Below are positions 1 to 5,379 of a DNA stretch of 5,379 bases, piece after piece (the first letter of the stretch is position 1; every line of letters begins with the position of its first letter). This DNA is from CAJUPY01 sp051871275 (lineage in GTDB: Bacteria > Bacteroidota > Bacteroidia > Bacteroidales > Muribaculaceae): contig JBJECR010000005.1 in the NCBI GenBank assembly GCA_051871275.1, positions 1 through 5,379 of the forward strand, given 5' to 3'. Both the position numbers and the translations under genes were made by a program. The notes beneath the pieces were generated by a model, which searched no databases, was not told where the DNA came from, and saw nothing but the letters and a program-made list of their open reading frames with translations.

Positions 1-1
1 C

Positions 2-20
2 CACGCCCCTCCAGGGCGTG
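2..20. repeat. Box A hairpin 1 of the array
   Basis: CACGCCC (2-8) pairs perfectly with GGGCGTG (14-20) around a CTCCA loop. The later A boxes at about 165-180 and 249-263 keep the CTCCAGG tip but have lost most of this pairing. Confidence 0.7.
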
Positions 21-21
21 T

Positions 22-52
22 AGCCCTATCGAGTCTCCGACACGATAGGGCT
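22..52. repeat. Box B hairpin 1 of the array
   Basis: AGCCCTATCG (22-31) pairs with CGATAGGGCT (43-52). An A/A mismatch (32 and 42) follows, then GTC/GAC and a TCC apex (36-38). There is no T tract after it, so it does not look like an intrinsic terminator. Confidence 0.8.
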
Positions 53-84
53 TCCAGGTTCTCTCCACAGGTTTTCTCCAATAT

Positions 85-99
85 AGCCTCTCCGAGGCT
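85..99. repeat. Short hairpin in the box A position of unit 2
   Basis: AGCCTC (85-90) pairs with GAGGCT (94-99) around a TCC loop. It sits 81 bases after the loop of hairpin 1, so it occupies the A position with a different arm sequence. Confidence 0.7.
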
Positions 100-102
100 C
101 CT

Positions 103-135
103 CATCAGCAGCGTGTCTCCGACACACTGCTGATG
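103..135. repeat. Box B hairpin 2 of the array
   Basis: CATCAGCAG (103-111) pairs with CTGCTGATG (127-135). A C/A mismatch (112 and 126) follows, then GTGTC/GACAC and the TCC apex (118-120). The architecture matches the hairpin at 22-52, but the outer arms are unrelated in sequence. Confidence 0.8.
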
Positions 136-186
136 CAGGTTCACTACACCGGCGTTTACCACAACCACACACCTCCAGGACTGCTC

Positions 187-217
187 ACATGTGCCGTATC
201 TCCGAAACGGAACATGT
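187..217. repeat. Box B hairpin 3 of the array
   Basis: ACATGT (187-192) pairs with ACATGT (212-217). Then come a G/A mismatch, CCGT/ACGG, an A/A mismatch, TC/GA and the TCC apex (201-203). It is the third arm sequence on the same plan; the mismatch two base pairs below the apex recalls the one at 32/42. Confidence 0.75.
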
Positions 218-296
218 CCGGGTTCGCTCCACCGATTTGCTACCACAACCACGCCTCTCCAGGGTTTTCGGTTCACCCCACAACTTCATCTCGGAT

Positions 297-314
297 GCCG
301 CGGCATGCCGCGGC
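297..314. repeat. 18-bp perfect palindrome
   Basis: GCCGCGGCATGCCGCGGC equals its own reverse complement and is itself two copies of the self-complementary octamer GCCGCGGC separated by AT. It is a GC-rich island between the hairpin array and the A/T-rich 9-bp repeats. It could be a dimeric-protein binding site or a cruciform-forming border of the element; nothing in the sequence decides between these. Confidence 0.85.
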
Positions 315-342
315 TTCCCAAGCGAATAGGCAGCAGGCAGTG

Positions 343-414
343 TAATTGGTCTAATATGGCTAATTGGTCTAATTGGACTAATAGGTCTAATAGGACTAAT
401 TCCTCTAATAGGGC
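343..414. repeat. Eight tandem copies of a 9-bp repeat (TAATTGGTC type)
   Basis: The copies, starting at 343 and every 9 bases, are TAATTGGTC, TAATATGGC, TAATTGGTC, TAATTGGAC, TAATAGGTC, TAATAGGAC, TAATTCCTC and TAATAGGGC. All begin TAAT, and the last five positions vary around TGGTC. Because 9 is a multiple of three, the array reads in frame as short peptide repeats (Asn-Trp-Ser-Asn-like on the plus strand, Ile-Arg-Pro-Ile-Ser-like on the minus strand), which creates spurious open frames. Traces of the pattern fade out near 423-440. It ends about 100 bases before the adhesin promoter. I recall similar TAATTGG/TAATAGG runs between genes in Bacteroidales, but that is memory, not a search. Confidence 0.85.
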
Positions 415-515
415 AAAATTGGTGCAATTAGGCTCTAATTTAGCTGAATTTGCCGACGACTTTCTTTGCAAAAATACCGCATTAGTGTGCATATTGAAAA
501 AAAATTCATAAAAAT

Positions 516-546
516 TTTGTGATTTTTGAAAATTTATATAGTTTTG
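516..546 (+). promoter_or_regulatory. Bacteroidota-type promoter of the beta-helix gene
   Basis: TTTG at 516-519 is followed after exactly 19 bases by TAGTTTTG at 539-546. This fits the Bacteroidota primary-sigma consensus (TTTG near -33, TAnnTTTG near -7). Transcription would start at about 551-555, giving a leader of about 100 nt before the ATG at 656. The surrounding A/T richness makes chance matches easier, but the spacing equals that of the promoter at 4597-4627. Confidence 0.65.
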
Positions 547-562
547 CAAAAATTTCCGAGTG

Positions 563-605
563 TTAGTAAAATTTTTTACTAATTTGCTATGGATTTTTTC
601 ATAGC
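563..605 (+). promoter_or_regulatory. Two consecutive hairpins in the adhesin mRNA leader
   Basis: Just after the predicted start of transcription, TTAGTAAA (563-570) pairs with TTTACTAA (575-582) around ATTT. GCTATG (586-591) then pairs with CATAGC (600-605) around GATTTTTT. Both are A/T-rich and weak to moderate. They end about 50 nt before the start codon, leaving the A/T-rich ribosome-landing region (about 607-655) open. They could stabilise the mRNA or bind a regulator; no known riboswitch class is recognisable. Confidence 0.4.
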
Positions 606-655
606 CGAGTTTTAATAAACCCCAATTATTAAAATAATACCAATAATTATACGTC

Positions 656-3600
656 ATGAAAACAAATTTCAAGTCAGTTTGCATAGTATTGCTCATCAGT
701 TCGCTAATGCCGACTTTAATATATGCTGAATATCCGGACACATCCGGTGATTGGGGAGAAAGTGGAACTAATGGATGGCGTGAAATTGTACTTGGAGTCT
801 CAAGAACTATAAATCTGACGGGTGATGTTAAATTACATGGTCAGATTACCATACCAAAGGGTTATAAACTTACAATAAATGGGGCTAAATCAGATGGGGG
901 TAAATACAAAATTTCCAATTATGGACCAACTACATCAGATAATGGTTACCTCAAAAAGGGTAACTCGTATTGTATGTTTTATGTAAAGGGTGGTGGAGAA
1001 TTAGTATTGAATAATGTTGATATAGATGGCATGGCGAATAACGACTGGATAGATGGAATTAACAGCGGTCACAAGAATGTTGATACATCTGTAGCAGCAG
1101 GTAGTAGGAGATTTCGTTTCGGGTATGATACATCTAATTCTGAGCCATACAGACCTTTAATATTTGGAGGTATATATAATTGCGGAACCCTAACCTTAAA
1201 TGGATGTGATATACATGATATTAATTCAAAAATGTTTACTAATAAAGAGGGTTTTTTATACTATAGGCAATATGGGGCGATTACCGTTACTAATAGAGAA
1301 TTAAATCAACAAAATGATAGTTATTCCGGAACGATAAACAATGATAATCTTTCAACAACAATAACAAACAGCAACATCTATGAAAATATTTCTTATGGAG
1401 GCTCTGCGTTATTGACCAGGCAATGCGGAACCGGAACAAATATCATCAATATTTCAAACACCAATGTTTACAACAATGTTGTAAGGTGTATTCAAGATTA
1501 TGTTGGTGCAAATGAAAGTCAAAAATGGGGCGGCGTTATACGAACAGAAGGTTCATCAAAAGCGGAATTAACTTTAACAGGTGTGAAGATTCATCATAAT
1601 TTTGCAAATGCTGAATGTTCCGGTCTTTTCTATAATGCAGTAAGTTTGGTTTTAAATGGTTGCGAAATAAATAACAACGAGACATTTGAAAGTGCAGGAG
1701 GACTTCGTATAGAAACAAATTGTTATTTTATTGGAAGTCCAACAAAGGTACATGATAACACCGCAGGAACACTTGGTGGCGGAGTGTATTTTTATGGTTA
1801 TTCAAGCAATGCATACGAGTCAAATACAGAGGACTGGGTTTATAATCTCAATGATAACCTGGAGGTTTATAATAACACAGCAGGCACTTACGGTGGTGGC
1901 ATAGCATTTGACTTTACTTCCGGCACAAATATTGGCTCTGGAAATATTATTGCAAATGTAAATGGCGGAAATATCTATGGTAACAGTGCAACATCCGCCG
2001 GTGGTGGCATTTATGCCGTTAATAAATCCACTAAATACCCGAATATCACCATTTACCTGAATGATGGAAATATTGGCAAATCCGGAGGAGCAAATACAGC
2101 TACCTATGGCGGTGGCATCTACATTGACGGCATGGCTATATCGTCAACAAATGCGGCAGGTTCTACAAATACGATAGAAGTGGCATATAATGAAGCTACA
2201 CAAAATGGAGGCGGAATTTATTCAAATGGCGGAAATGTGACACTGCAAGGGAACTTGAAGGTGCATGATAACAAGGCTGCAGGCGGAACAATCCCATGCG
2301 GAGGAGGTATATACTGTGATGGAGGCACGCTGACTGTGAATAATGCTGATGTGGCAACAAATACTGCTCAAGACGGAGCAGGTATCTATGCCACAAATTC
2401 TGCAACACTGAATATTGAAACCGGAAATATTTCATATAATACTGCCTCCGGTTGGGGTGCGGGAATCCGAGCGGAAAACAATTCTACCATAACCCTTGCG
2501 AATGGTAACATTAATAATAATACTTGTGCCAATAGAGCAGGTGGCATATATCTGGCAAATTCTACGATGAATATCACCGGAAGTGCTGAAATTTTCTCAA
2601 ATACAGCGACTTCCGAAATGGGAGGCGGCGTATATGCTCTAAATTCCGACTTTACCATGAATAATGGTAAGATATACCAAAACAGAGCCAATACAAGTGG
2701 AGGCGGCATATACTTTGAGCTAACGGATGCTGTTCAGAAAACGCTTACTTTTGGTGGAGGTGAAATAAAAGAAAATCACGCAACAACCGGTTCCGGTGGC
2801 GGTGTATATATCAGCGGTTTTTTTGATGAATCCGGCAATGTTACAGCTGCAAAATTTAATATGAAAGCAGGTACGGTTTCAGACAATGATGCACTGAGAG
2901 TACCTACGGAATCTGAGGTGCCGGAATATAATACGAGGGTGAAACTCGGAGCAGGAGGTGGCATCTATATCCAAGAAGGATATGCAACACTTGGTGTGGC
3001 AGGTAGCAGTGAAACATGCACAATCAGTGGTAATAAATGCGGACAGTATGGCGGCGGCATATATATGACCAGCTCTCATGGTACAAGCAGCTCTTTTGCC
3101 TCAACACTGACGATGAATAACGGAGTAGTTGACGGTAATACAGCCGGTCTCCGTGGCGGTGGCATCTATATGAAGCAGTCTGAACTGACGATGAAAGGTG
3201 GAGACGTGACGCATAATACTGCAACCACAGATCATGCCGGAGGTATTGACCTTAACAATACCGTGTTCACGATGGACAACGGAAAGATTAGTGGAAACAA
3301 AGCCGGCAAACGTGGCGGTGGTATTTATTACAACAACACAATCATATCCGGTGACGTATATAAAGACCGCGATTTCATATTTAATGGCGGAGAAATATCG
3401 CATAACATAGCCGGAGAATATGGCGGCGGAGTGTGTATCTACACTGGTGGAAATGACGATGGAGGTGAAATGTCACAATACCAACTTATAGGCGGAAAGA
3501 TAGAATACAACACTGCAGACAATGGCGGAGGAGTATATTATAATGGTTGGTCTATAACATCATTGCAGATAGAGGATACAAATATAGAGTACAATACGGC

Positions 3601-4579
3601 ATACGTGGGCGGAGGCTTGCTTGCGTATAATGGAAATGTATCTTATAATAATGGACTAATCCGCTATAATAAGGCGATTTTGCGACCGGGACAGAAAGCC
3701 TCGGACTTTGATGGCAAAACAATGAACCATGAGGGGCACTGCGATAGAAGCAATGATGATGCTATACTCACATCCTTGAGTGGTATGGGTGGAGGAATAT
3801 TCGGCAATAGTGTCGCTATCACCGTAGGAGGTACTCAATTTGGTATATACAGGAATACGGCTGATGTGTGTGCAGACGATATATTGATGAATGCCGGTGT
3901 GGAAAATGGAACGGATGTTTATCTAAATTCCACAATAAACCTGCCGAACGTGTCATCTATGACGATACGAGACTTTGACGTGCCGCAAAAAGAACTGTTT
4001 TGGGCCCAAGACTATATTAAAAAGGATAGCGGATATGGTAACAGACCGGTTAATTGGTGTGACCCGTCAAGTTATGAAACAGATGATTATATAGACCGTT
4101 ATCGCACCAAATTATATAATTTTGACCCTAATATTGGAAAAATTTTGCCAGGTAGAGATAACGACTATGCAAATGATTACCTCTGTCTTGCCTTGGGCTA
4201 CAAAATGGTGCGTGCAACAATCACAAAATCCGGACTGAAAGAAAATGATTCTGCGATATTCAACGTATATCGCGGAAATGTGTCAGACCCTTCTGCTGCA
4301 GAACCATATATGCAAGTGCTCCTGACAGGTACTGCAGAATCTTCAGTTGCTCGTACCCTGCTCTTGGAACCCGGTGACTGGACCGTGGTGGAGGCGGATT
4401 GGAGTTGGGCTTATACTCCGGGAGAAACAAAGCAGACAAAGACGCTTACTACCGTAGCTCCCGACGGTGTTTCAGACCTTGATGCATACAACACATTCTC
4501 TTTCTCAAACACACCGGAATCCAACACTCCACCTCATGCAGAGGCTTTGAAAGAGAATATCATCACTATTTCTGAATAA
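656..4579 (+). CDS. Secreted right-handed beta-helix protein with Pmp-like GGGIY repeats, probable surface adhesin
   Basis: A 1307-residue exported protein, probably acting at the cell surface. Residues 1-24 form a signal peptide (MKTNFK basic start, hydrophobic VCIVLLISSLM, likely cleavage after IYA). Cys9 is too early and lacks a lipobox, so it is not a typical lipoprotein. From about residue 40 to 1090 the chain is rich in Gly, Asn and Thr, with beta-strand repeats of the form N-x-A-x(3-6)-GGG-I/V-Y followed by T-L/M-x-x-G-x-I-x-x-N. I count about 22 GGGIY-like copies (residues 347-1048), resembling the GGAI/FxxN repeats of chlamydial polymorphic membrane proteins and the pectate-lyase-like parallel beta-helix. 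Residues 1182-1280 look like an Ig-like (Cna-B/SpaA-like) beta-sandwich (GLKENDSAIFNVY, LLLEPGDWTVVEADW), ending in FSFSNTP and a PHAEALKEN tail. There is no autotransporter barrel, LPXTG or recognisable type IX secretion signal, so how it is anchored is unclear. The ATG is chosen because the signal peptide follows it directly; upstream is A/T-rich without Shine-Dalgarno. The ligand is unknown, and an enzymatic role is possible but no catalytic motif is evident. Confidence 0.9.
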   Translation: MKTNFKSVCIVLLISSLMPTLIYAEYPDTSGDWGESGTNGWREIVLGVSRTINLTGDVKLHGQITIPKGYKLTINGAKSDGGKYKISNYGPTTSDNGYLKKGNSYCMFYVKGGGELVLNNVDIDGMANNDWIDGINSGHKNVDTSVAAGSRRFRFGYDTSNSEPYRPLIFGGIYNCGTLTLNGCDIHDINSKMFTNKEGFLYYRQYGAITVTNRELNQQNDSYSGTINNDNLSTTITNSNIYENISYGGSALLTRQCGTGTNIINISNTNVYNNVVRCIQDYVGANESQKWGGVIRTEGSSKAELTLTGVKIHHNFANAECSGLFYNAVSLVLNGCEINNNETFESAGGLRIETNCYFIGSPTKVHDNTAGTLGGGVYFYGYSSNAYESNTEDWVYNLNDNLEVYNNTAGTYGGGIAFDFTSGTNIGSGNIIANVNGGNIYGNSATSAGGGIYAVNKSTKYPNITIYLNDGNIGKSGGANTATYGGGIYIDGMAISSTNAAGSTNTIEVAYNEATQNGGGIYSNGGNVTLQGNLKVHDNKAAGGTIPCGGGIYCDGGTLTVNNADVATNTAQDGAGIYATNSATLNIETGNISYNTASGWGAGIRAENNSTITLANGNINNNTCANRAGGIYLANSTMNITGSAEIFSNTATSEMGGGVYALNSDFTMNNGKIYQNRANTSGGGIYFELTDAVQKTLTFGGGEIKENHATTGSGGGVYISGFFDESGNVTAAKFNMKAGTVSDNDALRVPTESEVPEYNTRVKLGAGGGIYIQEGYATLGVAGSSETCTISGNKCGQYGGGIYMTSSHGTSSSFASTLTMNNGVVDGNTAGLRGGGIYMKQSELTMKGGDVTHNTATTDHAGGIDLNNTVFTMDNGKISGNKAGKRGGGIYYNNTIISGDVYKDRDFIFNGGEISHNIAGEYGGGVCIYTGGNDDGGEMSQYQLIGGKIEYNTADNGGGVYYNGWSITSLQIEDTNIEYNTAYVGGGLLAYNGNVSYNNGLIRYNKAILRPGQKASDFDGKTMNHEGHCDRSNDDAILTSLSGMGGGIFGNSVAITVGGTQFGIYRNTADVCADDILMNAGVENGTDVYLNSTINLPNVSSMTIRDFDVPQKELFWAQDYIKKDSGYGNRPVNWCDPSSYETDDYIDRYRTKLYNFDPNIGKILPGRDNDYANDYLCLALGYKMVRATITKSGLKENDSAIFNVYRGNVSDPSAAEPYMQVLLTGTAESSVARTLLLEPGDWTVVEADWSWAYTPGETKQTKTLTTVAPDGVSDLDAYNTFSFSNTPESNTPPHAEALKENIITISE

Positions 4580-4596
4580 AAAATATTGAGTAAAGT

Positions 4597-4627
4597 TTTG
4601 TTATCTCGCAATAAATGCGTAAATTTG
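4597..4627 (+). promoter_or_regulatory. Bacteroidota-type promoter of rpmE2
   Basis: TTTG at 4597-4600 and TAAATTTG at 4620-4627 are separated by exactly 19 bases, the same geometry as the promoter at 516-546. It lies only 17 bases past the adhesin stop codon. Transcription would start near 4633, giving a leader of about 65 nt. A weak 4-bp pairing (GCGT 4646-4649 with ACGC 4657-4660) is the only structure I see in that leader. Confidence 0.7.
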
Positions 4628-4698
4628 CAAGCCATTACGACAGACGCGTCCTACCAACGCAGAGTTAACTAATTGAAAAATAATAAGATACATATAAA

Positions 4699-4953
4699 AT
4701 GAAAAAAGACATTCATCCTTCAAACTATCGCGAAGTAGTATTCAAAGACATGTCAAATGAAGAAATCTTCATCACACGCTCTACTGTCGCTGCAAAAGAA
4801 ACCATCGAAGTTGATGGCGTTACTTATCCGTTAGTAAAGCTCGAAATCACCAGCTCTTCTCACCCGTTCTACACCGGTAAGCAGAAATTGGTTGACACTG
4901 CAGGTCGCGTTGATAAGTTCATGAGCCGTTACGGTGACCGCCGCAAAAAATAA
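4699..4953 (+). CDS. rpmE2: 50S ribosomal protein L31, type B
   Basis: This 84-residue protein is L31 of the large ribosomal subunit, which in the family sits at the central protuberance and helps bridge the two subunits. Recognisable features are the N-terminal MKKDIHPSNYREVVFKDM, the central THPFYTG-type motif (here SSHPFYTGKQK, about residues 53-63) and the basic end RVDKFMSRYGDRRKK. There is no cysteine anywhere, so it is the zinc-independent type B form rather than the CxxC zinc-ribbon form. Length is normal for the family (80-90 residues). Its own promoter lies at 4597-4627 and a strong terminator follows 29 bases after the stop, so it appears monocistronic. The start is preceded by AATAATAAGATACATATAAA without Shine-Dalgarno, as expected in Bacteroidota. 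The sequence shows no sign of zinc-responsive control, although in other phyla the type B gene is often zinc-regulated. Confidence 0.97.
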   Translation: MKKDIHPSNYREVVFKDMSNEEIFITRSTVAAKETIEVDGVTYPLVKLEITSSSHPFYTGKQKLVDTAGRVDKFMSRYGDRRKK

Positions 4954-4982
4954 TTTCGACTCAGTCCAAAATATCGCATAAG

Positions 4983-5015
4983 AAAAGGAGAACATTCTGG
5001 TGTTCTCCTTTTTTT
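4983..5015 (+). terminator. Intrinsic terminator after rpmE2
   Basis: AAAAGGAGAACA (4983-4994) pairs perfectly with TGTTCTCCTTTT (5001-5012) around the six-base loop TTCTGG, and a T run extends to 5015. The 12-bp stem plus U tract is a textbook rho-independent terminator. A run of A on the left arm gives the reverse strand a T tract too, so it could also act on transcripts coming from the right. Confidence 0.93.
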
Positions 5016-5192
5016 GTATATAATCAAGACATTTTTTATAAAGTTCTTTAGAATGAAATTTTAGTAACATTCTGCATTTTCAAAATGTGCTTGATTTCAA
5101 TGGATTGTAGTGACGCGATATCTATTTATAATTATAATTCAAAATGCATGATTCATAATGAGTTTTCAGTACTGATACTCCGTGAAATGAAC

Positions 5193-5379
5193 CTGCGGAG
5201 AGTAGCGGGGATAACGTCAAGATGCAAGCTTGAAGAGCTTGCGGCACTTGGTACCTTGCGGAGTGGACTTGCCAAGCAAATCGGGATAACGTCAAGATGC
5301 AAGCTTGAAGAGCTTGCGGCACTCGGTACCTTGCGGAGTGGACTTGCCAAGCAAATCGGGATAACGTCAAGATGCAAGC
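5193..5379. repeat. 75-bp tandem repeat array, continuing past the window edge
   Basis: Two full copies (5208-5282 and 5283-5357) differ at a single base (T5249 versus C5324). A third copy begins at 5358 and is cut by the window end after 22 bases. Upstream, 5193-5207 looks like the tail of another copy with 12 bases missing (CTGCGGAG instead of TTGCGGAG, then straight to GGGATAACG). Within a unit, GCAAGCT (5224-5230) pairs with AGCTTGC (5236-5242), and CTTGC recurs three times (5238, 5255, 5268). The unit is 25 codons long and at least three frames are stop-free: one plus frame from an ATG at 5187, reading GITSRCKLEELAALGTL and so on, and two minus frames. No promoter or usual start context is visible before 5187, so I call it a repeat rather than a gene, with coding left open. 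Confidence 0.9.

Larger units (their letters stand above)
1..281. repeat. Degenerate tandem array of TCC-loop hairpins, unit about 82-84 bp
   Basis: No gene is supported here; the stretch is a repeat array that probably begins before the window. Each unit has three parts. Box A is CCAC-rich with CTCCAGG at its tip (around 1-20, 157-180 and 241-263, with a diverged form at 85-99). Box B is a long hairpin (22-52, 103-135, 187-217). Box C is GGTTC-n-CT-n-CAC (starting at 57, 138 and 221, and a variant at 270). Equivalent points lie 81-84 bases apart: the B apices are at 36, 118 and 201. The 12-mer TACCACAACCAC occurs exactly at 157 and 241. The last unit lacks its B hairpin, so C follows C after only 49 bases. 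The unit length is not a steady multiple of three and every frame is broken by stops, which argues against coding. I suspect a dispersed Bacteroidales intergenic element, possibly comparable to REP sequences, but no transposase is visible. Confidence 0.75.

Noticed and set aside
22..52. Intrinsic terminator of a gene to the left
   Set aside because: The stem is good but no T tract follows on either strand, and the same architecture recurs at 103-135 and 187-217 as part of the array.
1..281. CRISPR array
   Set aside because: There is no constant direct repeat with unique spacers. The variable parts pair with each other as hairpin arms and no cas gene is visible.
26..427. Minus-strand frame that is nearly open across the array and could be a decayed repeat gene
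   Set aside because: It has stops at 185-187 and 26-28, unit length drifts between 81 and 84 bases so the frame is not held, and the visible constraint is on base pairing rather than on a protein.
133..511. Overlapping plus-strand open frames of 70 and 106 codons (133-345 and 191-511)
   Set aside because: They run through the hairpin array and the 9-bp repeats, switch frames relative to the repeat units, and have no start context or promoter. The Asn-Trp-Ser runs are just translations of the 9-bp repeat.
656..730. Adhesin as a lipoprotein through Cys9
   Set aside because: Cys9 lies within the signal peptide's early hydrophobic part, preceded by KSV rather than a lipobox, and a standard cleavage site after Ala24 fits better.
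286..741. 151-codon minus-strand frame overlapping the adhesin start
   Set aside because: It covers the 9-bp repeats, the promoter and the signal-peptide region in antisense; it is an A/T-rich chance frame with no promoter of its own.
1536..3838. Several minus-strand frames of 60-107 codons inside the adhesin
   Set aside because: They are antisense shadows of the Gly/Asn-rich repeat codons, which avoid stops on the other strand.
5122..5377. Two minus-strand frames of 82 and 74 codons through the 75-bp repeat
   Set aside because: Both begin at TTG codons set by the window edge and are open only because the unit is a multiple of three. They have no supporting signals and continue into non-repeat spacer.

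Overview
The window looks like a piece of a Bacteroidota chromosome, most likely a gut-type Bacteroidales. Three things point there. The two genes have promoters of the TTTG-N19-TAnnTTTG form used by the Bacteroidota primary sigma factor. Their starts are preceded by A/T-rich sequence and no Shine-Dalgarno motif. The small gene encodes a cysteine-free (type B) ribosomal protein L31 of the kind usual in this phylum. The genus cannot be fixed from the sequence.

Layout: positions 1-281 hold a degenerate tandem array of about 82-84 bp units, each built from imperfect hairpins whose apex is TCC. It is followed by an 18-bp perfect palindrome (297-314) and eight copies of a 9-bp repeat of the type TAATTGGTC (343-414). 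I see no convincing gene in the first 655 bases. A well-formed promoter (516-546) and a roughly 100-nt leader with two A/T-rich hairpins precede a 1307-residue secreted beta-helix protein (656-4579). This protein has about 22 GGGIY-type repeats like those of chlamydial polymorphic outer membrane proteins and a C-terminal Ig-like domain; it is probably a surface adhesin. A second promoter with the same geometry (4597-4627) drives rpmE2 (4699-4953), which ends at a strong intrinsic terminator (4983-5015). After about 170 bases of A/T-rich spacer, a 75-bp tandem repeat begins (about 5193) and runs off the right edge.

The two genes have no obvious functional link: one is a variable-looking cell-surface protein, the other a housekeeping ribosomal protein. 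Each has its own promoter, although no terminator separates them. The parts least explained by known gene content are the two unrelated repeat arrays at the ends. The left one keeps its base-pairing while its arm sequences differ completely, and the right one is nearly identical between copies with several reading frames open. From memory, sequences like both recur between genes in Bacteroidales genomes, but I could not check this here.
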